In this document: piece by piece, positions 12,017-23,579 of the stretch
Numbering within the stretch: the first letter of the stretch is position 1
Layout: every line of letters starts with the position of its first letter
Source: Quercus robur
Taxonomy: Eukaryota > Streptophyta > Magnoliopsida > Fagales > Fagaceae
NCBI RefSeq assembly: GCF_932294415.1
Contig: NC_065537.1
Coordinates: 1,488,001-1,552,000, forward strand
Length of the DNA stretch: 64,000 bases
Direction of reading: 5' to 3'
The notes under the pieces: generated by a model
The model's input: the letters and a program-made list of their open reading frames with translations, nothing else
What the model was told of the DNA's origin: nothing
Databases searched by the model: none
Made by a program: the position numbers and the translations under genes

Positions 12017-13461
12017 GTGGGAAGGGAGGTGCTCCTAAAGGCGGTAGTCCAAGCTATACCCGCCTTTGCGATGGGTTGCTTCAAGCTCCCATCCGGACTA
12101 CTACATGACATAGAAATGATGGTAAGGAAGTTTTGGTGGGGCCAACGGGGTGATCAATGTAAGGTTCGTTGGAAGAATTGGGAAACTATGTGTAAGCCTA
12201 AGGCGTTAGGGGGTATGGGTTTTAAAGACTTGGAGAAATTTAATGAGGCTATGCTTGCTAAGCAAGTATGGAGACTACTAGTGGACAAATTATCTCTCTT
12301 TTACCGGGTCTTTAGTGTGAAGTATTTCCCAAGTGGGTTAGTCTTTGATGCTAAGGTAGCATTAGGATCGTTTGCATGGAAGAGCATAGTAAAGGTTTCA
12401 AAGTTGGTTCAGTCGGGTTTACTTTGGAGAGTAGGGAATGGCTCTAAGATAAGATAAGTATGGACTGAGATGAACTCCCTTCCTTCCAGCTCAGATTCAG
12501 AGGTGTTTAAACGTTTCTGGAAGGATATTTGGCGGTTGAAAGTGCCAAATAAGGTGAAGGTATTTCTATGGCGAGCTTGCTCAAGAGCTCTCCCAACGAA
12601 GGTTAATCTCCAAAAAAGAAGGGTGGTGGATAACTCGATGTGTGACCAATGTGGATGCATGACTGAAGTTGAGTTTCACGCTTTATGGGACTGTAAGATG
12701 GTTCGTGAGGCATGGGCGCCAGCTTTTGGGGAGGTGAGGAGAAAGGGCCAGAGTCTTAAAGTCATGAGCGAACTTGTGAGTGTTACCAAGGTAGAAGGTT
12801 TAAGTCTGGAGTTGTTTGCGATGACGGCGTGGTTGATTTGGATGCGGAGAAACAAGTTGAGAGCAGACGATAATCCTCAACCATGCCCTAGAGCCGCCTA
12901 CTCTGCTTCAGCTCTGTTGGATGAATTTCAGCAAGGAAAACAGAGCATGGCGAGAGGAAACAGAACCAGCTCGGTGGTGTGGCAGCCTCCGTCTGGATGT
13001 TCAGTCAAAGTTAACTTCGACGAGGCGGTGTTCAATGAGGATCAGGAAGCTGGTATTGGAGTGGTCATTCGCAATAATGAAGGGCAGGTGCTGGTGGCGC
13101 TATCGGAGAAGGTGCGGATGCCAGTTACAGTGGAAGTTCTTGAGATGTTGGTGGCTAGGAAAGCTGCTATTTTTGCCAGGGACCTCGGTTTCAGCCAGGT
13201 ATGTTTTGAAGGCGACGCTGAACTAGTGGTAAAGTGCTTACAGTCGGGTACGGTTTCAAATGCACTGGTTGGCCATTTGGTAAAAGACTTCATGTCTATA
13301 AGGAGGCACTTTCAGTCCTCTAATGTCATCCATGTCAGGCGGTAAGGCAACAATGTTGCCCATGCTTTAGCTAGGGATGCTAAATTTTCTTTTCCTTTAA
13401 GGGTTTGGATAGAGGAAGTTCCTCCAAATATTTCTTGTTTTGTTGTAAGAGATTTGCCTTA
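12017..13461 (+). pseudogene. LINE C-terminal zinc region and RNase H (broken)
   Basis: From about 12520 the sequence reads WRLKVPNKVKVFLWRAC, then CDQCG...EFHALWDC, the zinc-binding region found after RT in plant L1 elements. It then gives an RNase H-like domain: VKVNFDEAVF (catalytic Asp region), GIGVVIRNNEG, ARDLGFSQVCFEGDAELVV, and after an in-frame TAA at 13342-13344, NNVAHALARDA. Stops near 12000, 12457 and 13342 break the frame. The final stop is near 13459. Confidence 0.8.
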
Positions 13462-13534
13462 GTTTATTAAATTCTCTCTCCCCGAGTTGGGGGGTTCCTA
13501 AAAAAAAAAAAAAAAAAAAGTATTTGACTCAGTG

Positions 13535-14132
13535 GGATTTGAATTTGAAATCCACTTTTGGTAATTGGTATTGAGTATTGACATTTATGACTTGTCTTTG
13601 GTATAGAAAAATAAAATAATAAGGCTTTATGATCGTTTTTCATCATTCTGTATGACATTTTGTTAAGAAAAGCATTTTCCTTTTTCTAAATGGAAAGTAG
13701 CTGATCCCTACGTAAAGATAATGGGAAATGGTGGAAAAAGAATATCACATTTTTTTTTTTTTTTTTTAATCTTGAACATGTCATTTCCAAATGCCCCAAA
13801 GATTCAGCTCAGAATCAAGTCATTTCTAAACGCTTTTTAAGATTCAAACCTGAGTTCTGTACAATCACATGATCAATTAATGTATCATATAAAAAATTTA
13901 TTAAGAAAAAGACTTGAAATTGTTCCTTGTTTGACTTGGACCAAATTGGGATTCTTCTAGCACTTAAAAGGTTGGTGTTTTTGCATTATGGTTTAGGAAA
14001 ACTTGGCCTTTGGGTTCAATTGATAGTATTCCTGTATTATACTTTGCATCACGGCCTAATCTTTTCAATTCAAGGCCACTCAAAAACTTTTTGAGTTCTA
14101 AACAAGCTGTTGGAGCTCCTCTCTTTTTTTTT
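13535..14132. other. Spacer between the LINE and the second RPW8 relic
   Basis: Poly-T run near 13750-13768 and A/T-rich sequence. No coding or RNA feature recognised. Confidence 0.4.
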
Positions 14133-14255
14133 TTTTTTTTTGGCTTTACCTGCTCTATTTGCTCTAAGTAGCTCTTTGAGTATTTCAATGATGAAGTCAT
14201 TCTGTAAACAGTGTGTCTTCATTACATCAAAATCAAATAGAGATCATTTGTATAT
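14133..14255 (+). repeat. About 120-bp direct duplicate, copy 2
   Basis: Partner of 10390-10510 with only a few mismatches. It lies just upstream of the truncated RPW8 exon, which suggests it belonged to the 5' flank of the duplicated unit. Confidence 0.7.
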
Positions 14256-14299
14256 TTCCCTGGTTCTCACGCGCTTCGCGAGGTGGCGTTATAATATCT

Positions 14300-14712
14300 A
14301 TTACCCCATATCCGATCTCAAACTTGAAAAGTTGGTGGACAGTGTCTTCAGGTTCTGGCTGGTTGATTGGCAAAAACTGCCGACTATAGCGGTGCAAATA
14401 TGGAAGACGGTGCAAACGCATTGTGCTGGTTTCGAATTTAAAGGTACTTACTTCCATGTCTTTCTTCTCTTGTGTGTGAGTAATTTTACTTCATAATAAT
14501 AAAAGTAAATCGTTGCCAGGGCTCAATACATTTTAAGTGAAATGATTCTTAATATTTAAATATAAAATAAATAAATAATATTTATTTATCTTTTTATATT
14601 TTAATTTTTTTTCCTTTTGTTTAAAAATTATTTTCTTACCATTTGAGATGTAAGATTATTAATTAAATTTTTGTATTTAAGTTTTATTAAAATCTCGTCT
14701 ACAATTGATAAT

Positions 14713-14754
<42 letters not shown>

Positions 14755-15015
14755 TGGAGACAAAGGTAAGCTAAATATTATCAAGAAAAACCAAAAAAAA
14801 AAAAAAAAAAAAACACACTCATAACAATTTTCTCTTGGTAAAATAATTAAGAGATTTCAATTCCTTCAATAGACGTGAGAGAAGGAATGGAAAATCCACT
14901 TATATCTTTTTATTTAAAAAAGATAAAAAAATTGTCATTCTAATTAATCCCTGAAAATAACCTCAACAGTGGAAAGAAAAAGTATTGTTCCTGTAGTAGT
15001 CCATCGATTAGTTCA
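14300..15015 (+). pseudogene. Second RPW8-MAP3K copy, truncated
   Basis: 14305-14443 encodes the end of an RPW8-type domain (LKLEKLVDSVFRFWLVDWQ, against RFGQVDLQ in copy 1) and ends at a phase-1 AAAG|GTACTT donor like copy 1. The intron (14444-14972) aligns with the copy 1 intron, including CACACTCATAACAATTTTC and GAATGGAAAATCCACTTATA, but contains long poly-T and poly-A runs. After the same CCTCAACAG acceptor, 14973-15013 aligns with the first part of the MAP3K exon at 2240 (GTTCCTGTA...GTCCATC). Similarity ends there, so the kinase has been lost. Confidence 0.75.
14717..14753. repeat. Poly-T tract
   Basis: About 37 uninterrupted T, in the intron of the second RPW8-MAP3K copy. A poly-A run follows about 40 bases later, so the pair could fold back or mark an old insertion. 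Confidence 0.9.
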
Positions 15016-15245
15016 GATTAGGTTGTTGTTTTAGATTATTATGAGTTAAGAGTTTTATGGACATTATCTTTTAGTCCTGGAGGCTGGAAGGCTCCGGTGG
15101 TGTTTTTTAAGTAGACTTTTTGAGGAATAAAATTTTAGATTGGAGATTTTTCCAAATTGTTGGGTGTTGATTTCCAAGTTTTCTAGCTTAATGCTGATTT
15201 TAAGCAAATCCTAAGTGCTGAGTCTTAGGGATATACTTTAATTTT

Positions 15246-16060
15246 ACTATTGATATTGTCCTGCAACAACTTGGTATCAGAGTACAAACAGGCCAACCAA
15301 ATCCAAAAAAAATACCTCGCTGGCATCATGTTCCACACTTTCAAGCCCAAGTGCCACACTGAAATTCTACAAAATCCCAGCACCACTGATCCATAGATCC
15401 CTCCACCATAATAGTCTGAAACCCATGCACGCAAAAAACAAAAACCTGAGTCAAACCCAATATCCCACCATTGCACAACCAAAACAACAAAAATAAAAAT
15501 CCCTTGCTGTGTTACTCATCGCATCAAATCACAGTAAACCATCCGCCACATAACCCAAGCCAAACAATAAACCCACCCATCAGAAAACCATCTGTCAAAA
15601 CCCAAACCAGAGTGTCCAGCTACCTCGCCACCATTGCCAAAAAAAAACCCATAAAAAAGGGCCATAGCCGTAAAGTCCTCTGCCCCTTCAAAGAGTTACC
15701 GCCACCCATGAGCTCACCAAATGTCGATTGAAGCTCCACTTTTACCCAACCCGATTCATATTAAAATCATACAAACCGTCACAACCTAACCCATATAAGA
15801 AGCCCAGGAACCTTTTGCCCGACCCCAATAAAACCCCAACACAGCCCATTAAAAACTTAACCTGACTAAGTCAAACTAAAAAATACCCACAAATGTTTTG
15901 TTTGAAAGCCCACAACCTAACCAGCAAAGCCCTTTAAGTATCTTTGAACTTTAGCTATGCCAACCCACCAACCCCATGATTGGTTCAGAGCACCTCAGTC
16001 AGCCAGCCAGCCAGCAGTTCAAGCTCAAGTTCTTGTTCCATTTATTATTAGGCTTGCCAC
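15246..16060 (+). repeat. LTR-retroelement-like non-coding repeat, copy 2
   Basis: Matches 4656-5410. It begins ATTGATATTGTCCTGCAACAAC followed at once by TTGGTATCAGAG, a good initiator-Met-tRNA primer-binding site; this position after an LTR end is typical of copia or TRIM elements. The rest is C/A-rich without a credible protein. Confidence 0.55.
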
Positions 16061-16397
16061 CTTAGCATGTTGTGGTATTTTTAGTGATAAATGATGAGTT
16101 ATAGAGTAAAGAGTGATAATTTTTGAGTGATGAGTGTGCATTTTTTGAAATCCGAACAGCCCCTCAAAGTCAGAGTTTTGACAAATAGAGCTACTAAACG
16201 CACATTGTCACTACTGAAAAACTGTTTAGCGCAAGGAAACTACCGCTTCTGGAAAGTGAACTTGGCCCTTGGTCTAGTCAGTAAAGCGGAAAGGAAAGCG
16301 AAAGTCCATGAGAAAGTATCTTCGTTGAAGCTTCCAAATTTTTCATATGTAATTTTTTCGCTCTCAATCTCCCAAAATTTTTCTGTCCAATATCAGT
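16061..16397 (+). promoter_or_regulatory. 5' flank of the RLCK relic
   Basis: Non-coding sequence directly upstream of the chosen ATG at 16398. No clear TATA box stands out, and the transcription start cannot be placed. The region is assigned only by position. Confidence 0.25.
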
Positions 16398-19300
16398 ATG
16401 AGGAAGCACCAAGTTGATTCAGGTAAGTTTCAAAGAATTTTGAGTCAGACAAGAAAATTGTAGTGACTGAATACTATATAATTTCAACTTTAAACATTTA
16501 TGTATTTCATAATTTTTGGTTGCAGAATTTGTTGCCAACAACTCGCACCGTGGTAGTACAGTAAGGGAAGGAAGAAGTGAATCACTAGCAGAGTACTCTG
16601 TTTTCCCATCAGTCAACTCAGAGTCCGGCAGTTTTAGTTTAATAAGGAATGGAACAAATCCGGACTCCCCTATTTCCATTCCATCAATCTTTCCAGCCAT
16701 TAACACAGATAGTGAAAATGATGGTAGTTCAGAATCCATCGAAACATCTCCAAGATTCTCTCATAATTCCAATTCCATAGTTTCATTATTTCCACCAGCC
16801 AGGTCTGCTACAGACAGTCCTGAAAATTATGAGATAATAATTACAAGTTTTTCCATTCCATTAATATTCCCACCCACCATTTCTGAAACTGAGACCAATG
16901 ATAGTTGTTCAGATTCTAACCAATCACCTCGGGCACAATTCTCTTATTCGTCACTATTCCCACCAGCCAGGTCGGAAACAGACAGCAATAGCTCCAAAAA
17001 TGATGAAATAATCCTTAGTCAAATCTTGCCCACCCCAAACTTGAGGATCTTCAGTTTTACAGAATTAAAGGTTGCAACCAAGAATTTTAGTCCTGATACA
17101 GTACTTGGTGAGGGAGGATTTGGGCAGGTTTTTAAGGGTTGGCTCAAGGATAAGGGGCAATCCAAGAGTGGAAATAGGATGGTAATTGCTGTCAAAAAAT
17201 TGAACCCCGAGAGCTTGAAAGGATTTCGGGAGTGGCAGGTAATTCTACCAAACTTGTTAGCGAATAATATATAGTTGTGAAGTTCATGTGTTTTGAATTC
17301 CTTTAGTCCTTTCGGTTGCGCTTTTACTGTGCTTCTTGTGAACCCATTTAGGCCTCTCAGTTACACTTTTACTGTGCTTCTTGTTGCTATATTCATCATT
17401 GCTTGTTTCCTTTTACTGTACCCTACTCCACTTCTAGAAAAAGATCAAGCAAAAGGTAATTGGACAGGAAAGGTAGTTGCAAATAGTATAAACCACTTTC
17501 AATTGTAGTCATGTAAGATCTTATTCACGATTTCTCTTTCTTGTTTGGGTTAATTGCAGCTATACACCCAAAATTATAAGCTCATTGCAATGTTTATCAT
17601 CATTTTTTGTTTTTCTTGCAATCGACACCCTGATTTGAGATCAATTTGTAATGTTCACTACGCTATTTAAAATTAGTGGGCTGATTTCAAAGATTTGAGA
17701 TTTAGAGCGGACATTGCGAACAATCCCATATTTTGTAATGATAACTATAATGAACCCTTTGATATATTATATCCAAAAGAAACCTTTGGATATGTTATTT
17801 TGCTGTGTCACTGTAAACAATTGCAGAGAAAAAAAAGAGAGGAAACAATATATTTAGTTGTGATTTGGTTTACTTTGGCTGAACTGCGGCTTCCTCATTG
17901 CTACTAAGTTCGGGGTACACAATACTATTCTGGTTAGAATGATTAGTGCAAATGGTGCCTAACATAACTAGTTTTAGTGGAGACCAAAGCTTTATAGACA
18001 ATTAATTACCTAATGCTGTGAATGCTTGCTCTGTATTAAATTAAGCCACAGTTCTCTTTTTTCTAAACCACATCAGAGCTCCCCTCCCCCCCCAACACAC
18101 ACACACAGATGCATTATTTGGAGTTTGGTTAGATGTTTCACTAATTTGCTTTTTAACATTACATTCAAACCATTTTAAATATGTATGCTTATCTCAGTGC
18201 TAATTTATTGGTGCAGTCAGAGGTGAATTTCTTGGGAAGGCTCTCTCATCCTAAACTAATCAAGCTGTTAGGCTACTGCAGGGAGGACAGAGAGTTACTC
18301 CTCATTTATGAATTCATGCAGAAAGGCAGCCTAGAAAACCATTTGTTTGGAAGTAAGAGCTTAAAACATAGTTGAATTCTATTACTCTCCATATGTGCAG
18401 GGAATGTGCTGTGAATGTGATTCAAATGTAAACGTTCATTTGGTTTACCATACACATCTTTTATTTATGCAGGGGGGTCAGTTGTTCGGCCATTTCCATG
18501 GGATATACGGCTTAAGATTGCAATTGGAGCAGCTCGGGGCCTGGCATTTTTGCACACATGTGATGAGCAAATTATTTATGGAGATTTCAAGGCCTCCAAT
18601 ATACTGCTGGATGGGGTAAATTTCTATTGAAAAGTGAATAACTATCAAACTACAAGAGGTACACTAAGGAATGATATATTGCTACTGTCCCTAGCCCATT
18701 GATTATTATATCATCTTTTCATCTTGTTCACATTTCCAACTTTTATGCACACCCATTTTCCCTTTGTGAATCCACGTCTCAAAATGGATCCACCACGTCA
18801 TGGAATTAAAAAGTTTAAAAATTCCTTGGTCACAAAAAGAATGTCTCACAAATAAAGTTTGAACTTGTTTAACTTTTGGTTTTATTGCAATCCTATACTG
18901 CCAAGATATCAGACTTTGGCTTCGCGAAGTTGGGTCCATCAGCTAGTCATGCAAATGTGATAACACGAGTAATTGACACGTATGGTTATGCAGCTCCAGA
19001 GTATTTTGCCACAGGTATTATTTCTACCAAAACTTTTGGACTTCTGGTGCTCTTAAGGCCAAATGAGGGTGAGGCCTAAGCTTGACCTAAATTTTGGAAA
19101 ACTTCGGCTACTTAACCTTGAATGTTTTAAAAGCTGTGCCATGACAATATGTTATGCTGATTATACAGGGCATCTGTACGTCAAGAGCGACGTGTATAGT
19201 TTTGGTGTTGTTTTAGTTGAGATACTAACAGGTTTACGGGTACTTGATACAAATCGTCCAAGAGGGAAACATTATCTGGTTAATTGGATCAAACCATACC

Positions 19301-19617
19301 TATCAGAAATAAGAAAGTTGAAACAAATCATGGACTCCCGATTGGGGGGAAAATATCCATCCAAGGCTGCATTCCATATATCTCAGCTTGCTCTAAAGTT
19401 CCTTGCAGCTGAACCTAAGCTCTGACCATCAATGAAAGAAGTTTTAGAAAAATTGGAATGGTTTGAAGCTGCCAATGAAAGACCAAGGGAGCCTAGAAAT
19501 CATGCTAGTCATCCTATGGTTCATCGACAAGGCCAGCAGCCTTTGCACCATCGTTCTCCACTTCATCCTAGACTGGATGGAAATCCAGCCTACCAAAATT
19601 CCTCCCAAGTAAGGTGA
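16398..19617 (+). pseudogene. RLCK-VII (PBS1/APK1-type) cytoplasmic kinase, broken
   Basis: Six exons: 16398-16422, 16526-17238, 18217-18352, 18473-18615, 18891-19014, 19169-19617. Phases are consistent, giving 529 codons plus stop. Exon 2 holds a roughly 200-residue Ser/Asp/Glu-rich region with two repeats of about 58 residues, then [20 protein letters not shown], the usual RLCK-VII kinase start. Visible motifs: [37 protein letters not shown], catalytic loop [12 protein letters not shown] (family YRD, so the Arg is Gly), [40 protein letters not shown] kinases relay signals from pattern-recognition receptors. Two clear lesions: the acceptor before 18891 reads GCAA, and an in-frame TGA at 19423-19425 replaces the Arg of the conserved KLRPSM motif. 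The remaining tail to 19617 is still open. Confidence 0.85.
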
Positions 19618-21940
19618 CTTTGATACATCTGCTACATGCAAGCATAATTCTTCACTTGTATGCTGATTGTTACTCATGAACAACAACAATTCCCACTTTA
19701 TTTTTTAATTTTGATTAATGTGATCTTTTGTAAGTTACAATGAGTATTATTATTTTACTGGTGACTTGTATGTACTGAATGAGTATTTAGCAGTAGGACT
19801 GTTATTATCTAGAAGGTCTGGTGAGTTGTGCTTAACAGCTTAAGGATGTGTTACAAAGTTATTAGTTTTGTTCCTGAAGCCTGCATATTATATATTGGGA
19901 TCCATTAGTGTTGGAATGGCTTGAATTGTCAAATTGGTGGCTTGACATTAGCCAACAAATCATTAAATGACATTAGGCCAACATCAAAATTTGTTGTTCC
20001 CGAAGCCTGCTCAATTTTGTTAATTTTCATGCATCATCAGGCCAACATCAAAATTCTTTTTGTAAATGCCAAAATACCTTTTCAAAGAACCAGGGTTTTT
20101 TTTTTTCAATGCAACGTTTGATTTGAGAACCATAAATTTTAAGCCTCTTACAAGAAATCTCTTTTAGAGATTATCAATCTATTCATCAAGCATGTGGCTC
20201 CTCTAAAAATAGCTTCATCAATAGTTTAAAATCTTTTACCAAAAATCATTCTATTCCATCTAAATTTTTTATGAGAAGCTTAAAAGTATGATTATATAAC
20301 CAATCAAAAGAGAGAAATAAAAATGCATTGCTGCATGTGGATAAGATTCATTTTCCCATAAAAAAAACATCTTCTTGAAAAAAGAAAAAAGATAGGCCTG
20401 CTAACAAACAACTAAAATTTTCATACCACTAGTAGCTGCTGGTCATTTTTTGTCGTGTATGACTATGAAGTCAATGTGCGTTCACTGCATTGTTGATCAC
20501 GCAAAATTTTGAGCATGTATATTTGAAGTTTGAACTAGCCAATAAAGCATGCTATTCAATTTCAGGTAGACACTCTGGTAGTTGATAGCTAGTGTTGCTT
20601 CTTTACCTTCTAAAAGGAGCTGAAACACACTGCTCGTGTGTGGAGGGGGACGTACTTAGACTCTCTCTGAGATTTGGGAATTGGTGGTCAATGCCAAGAT
20701 GTGAAGTCCTCTTCAAAGGATAGGTTGCTGCTTTTGGTTCTTTCTTCTCTTCCTAGGGAGAGCTCAAAAGGTTCAGCACATTACTACTCTCTACTTCAAG
20801 AATTTTAAATTTTCCTGTGGTGAGACAATGGTGCCAGAGGCAGAGTGGGGAGAAACTGACTAAATTTTTGTCTGGTGCTTGTTCAATGATAGATCAAGGC
20901 CAATCTTAAGTCAATCTCATGTGATTGCCAGAAATTACTAATTTGCTTTTTAAAGCAGGAGATGCTCTGTGATTGTTAGGTTTGTTTAATTGATTTGTGT
21001 TTGTTGGTATAAAATTTGGACATGTAATCATAAATGATTTTTAAATCTTCTTCAACTCTTACTGCAGTTTTCAGACAAAAATGTGAAAAATATTGAGGCC
21101 TCCGACAATAGTATACAACCCAAATGAACCTCCTACAATCAAAACTTCCAGCAAGCTAAATTACATCCCAGAGCTGTATTGCTGTCTGTCCTGCTAGCCA
21201 TGTTCTGTTTACTTCAACTTCGGAAGCAATGAACAGAATGGTGCCTGGAGTTCCAATTTCAGCTCCTAGACTTGCCAGAAAACATATCTTTTATGCAATT
21301 TATAGTATCTCAGTTGTGACCATGAGTTTGTGATGCCTGTAGAACTTCACCATTTTTCATGTGAGTTCGCTCAGATGTCATGTGAAATGTTCCTAAATTT
21401 GTACCCTTTATTTTGGCTACTTTTCCAATGGTATTGAGTATTTTGCTTACTTCTAGTAATTTTGTCCGTTGTTTAAGGATTCTATGCTGTGCTCATCACC
21501 ATCACCACATGATTTGGATCTGAAATCCTCCATGGTTTCACTAATGTAGCACTTTCTCTATCTTCTACAAACTCATTAAAAATGAAGCTGAAATCTGCTG
21601 CTACGACCTGGAAGGAGTTAACGGTATGGGTAAAAGCTTTAAATAAATTATGTTAGAGCATTATTTCAAAAGAAAATCCAACAAATTTCAGGTATCTTCA
21701 TTTTATTTTTATATCTATATTTCCAACTAATTGACCTCATTTAACATCTCTTATGCTTTATCGAAAAAATTATTGAAAAGATATCAGATACCAAATTAAA
21801 TCGCACACGATTATTTATTTCTAATAATCCTATTGGAGTAGGTTCTCTTGCCAATGCCATAGAATCATTTTAAGATATTGAGTCAAATGATATTTGAATG
21901 GTAGGGATTCATGGCCTTAGGGAATAGGCATGACTACAGT
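19618..21940. other. Spacer downstream of the RLCK relic
   Basis: About 2.3 kb without a recognisable gene. A short near-direct repeat, TTAGGCCAACATCAAAATT-like, occurs near 19975-19993 and 20038-20055. The 20.6-21.6 kb stretch is less AT-biased and could be old UTR or exon sequence, but no family is recognised. Confidence 0.4.
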
Positions 21941-21946
21941 TAGATC

Positions 21947-21949
<3 letters not shown>

Positions 21950-22003
<54 letters not shown>
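21950..22003. repeat. Poly-A plus (TA)n microsatellite
   Basis: About 17 A followed by about 17 TA units. Simple sequence, likely length-variable. Confidence 0.9.
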
Positions 22004-22005
<2 letters not shown>

Positions 22006-22565
22006 GAAAGTCTTCCATTCAAGTAAAAGACCATAAAAGTCTTCCATTTAGAAGGATGATCTTACCTAAAAGGCTGCCCATACAAGAAGACCATCTTCCA
22101 CCACCGGTTGTCCAACAATGAATGAAAAGCGTAACTAATAAGGGCATTTAATAACATATCGAATGACTGTTACCAACAACAACATGCCTATTAAATCAAA
22201 AGACATTTTAGTAAGAGCAATAAATGATAAGTATCGTCCAGAGCTAGCATTCAATGCCAACATTTATGGAGGAATAACGGCCAAGCAACAAATGAATAAC
22301 CATTGCCAAATTAAATGGCCAACCGTTACGCCAATCATATAAATGTACAACATTAATTGACAGATAGCCAATAGTTAGAAGATACAACTATAAAAGGCAA
22401 CACATCTCCACAGATAGATGAGACACATAGACTGCTTTTAACCCTTGGAAGTTATTACATTAACTCTCTCAAGCCATTACCTCTTTAAGTGAACGCATCT
22501 ATTACACAAGTAATTTAGCTAGAGAGTTCCATTTTCTCACAGCTAAAAACATTCTAAAACCCCCC
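22004..22565 (+). other. Possible LTR fragment
   Basis: Sequence with LTR-like features: repeated AAGTCTTCCATT near 22008 and 22037, a TATA-like CTATAAAAGG near 22389 and a C/A-rich tail. Ends, target duplication and partner LTR were not found, so this is tentative. Confidence 0.3.
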
Positions 22566-22568
22566 ATT

Positions 22569-23124
22569 GTAAAATATATTAAATGGAACCCTTCTCATCT
22601 TCCCTTTGTCACTTTAAATACGAATGGAAGCACTCAAGACAACCTGGGCAAAGTGGGGGCTGGAGGAGTTTTCCTATAAACTTGGGTATCACTTCTAATA
22701 ATGTTGCAGAACTTTGGGTGGTTAGACATGGTCTTCACATGGCTTGGGAGTTGGGTTTCAGATTTATTTGTTTGGAAACAGATTATACTCTTGTTATTCA
22801 TCTACCAACTTCTCAATCCAATCCTATTGTTGGAATGTCTATGACTGTTTTTTATGTGGGACCTTCTAGGGAGACAATGGGATATTAAGCTGCAACACAT
22901 CTACCACGAAGCTAATGGGGCTGCAGATCTTTTAGCTAAGAGAGGAAAAGACCAAGCAGAAAGAATAAGAGAATATGCTCAGAGCCTATCTTTTGTTAAT
23001 TAGCATGCAATTATGTTTGATTGGATGGGTTAGGGTGTAGATAGACTTTGGCCATCTTCTGCTGTAGATAATCCTATGGCACTGCACCTCTTTTGTTATA
23101 AATATCCTTGGTTTGTATTTTGTT
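22569..23124 (+). pseudogene. LINE RNase H domain relic
   Basis: Three frames in turn encode parts of a plant LINE C-terminal RNase H: FVTLNTNGSTQDN and VGAGGVF, then NNVAELWVVRHGLHMAWELGF and LETDYTLVIHL, then WDIKLQHIYHEANGAADLLAKRG. Two frameshifts and several stops break it. In the first motif the catalytic Asp of the DGS box is Asn. It is a different copy from the LINE at 10.6 kb. Confidence 0.75.
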
Positions 23125-23234
23125 AAATCTATATAAACCTCTCCTATTTTATCTAAAAATGAAGAAAAAGAAAAGCATGAGATTAATGATGAGATATACA
23201 AACCCATTCTCTTAATGCCATTCAGAAAAAAAAA

Positions 23235-23500
23235 AAGTACCAACTCCAATTAGAGCTGTCCTCTATCTCTGCACCTTGCTCACATTATCTTTAAAATTTT
23301 CTTCATGTTTAGCAAATACTACCCCAAACTCTCTCTCTTGTTTAGATACTTCTGATTGACTCACTTTGTAAAAAATTGGTAAACCCAACGGGCCATTTTT
23401 CCTACACTCAAGAATTCTTACAAGTTCATCCAAGCACCAAGTAGAAGATGCGTGGTTTTTAGAGAATGTAATAATAGAAATCATTGACAACTCAATGGTG
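23235..23500 (-). pseudogene. TIR-domain fragment of a TIR-NLR
   Basis: On the minus strand the frame reads [60 protein letters not shown] and KVQR, the second half of a plant TIR domain up to the region joining NB-ARC. A TAG at 23263-23265 stands where a Trp is usual (KVQRW), and RTALIGVG continues in the same frame. The beginning of the TIR, the NB-ARC and the LRRs are absent. TIR domains of plant NLRs are NAD-cleaving immune enzymes; this piece lacks the N-terminal half and should be inactive. Confidence 0.8.
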
Positions 23501-23579
23501 TCGATACCTCCTTGCTCGCACCTCGCGATGATGACGATGAGTTCGGCTGTGACCACCCTAAATGGAGATGCGTGCATAA

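Larger units (their letters stand above)
10582..13519 (+). mobile_element. 5'-truncated L1-type LINE retrotransposon
   Basis: Contains reverse transcriptase, a zinc-binding region and RNase H in plant L1 order, ends in a poly-A tail (about 13500-13519), and is flanked by AGTATTTGACTTAGTG (10566-10581) and AGTATTTGACTCAGTG (13519-13534, sharing the last A of the tail). This 16-bp duplication has one mismatch and marks a target-primed insertion. ORF1 and the endonuclease are missing, so the copy was truncated on arrival or later. Confidence 0.88.
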
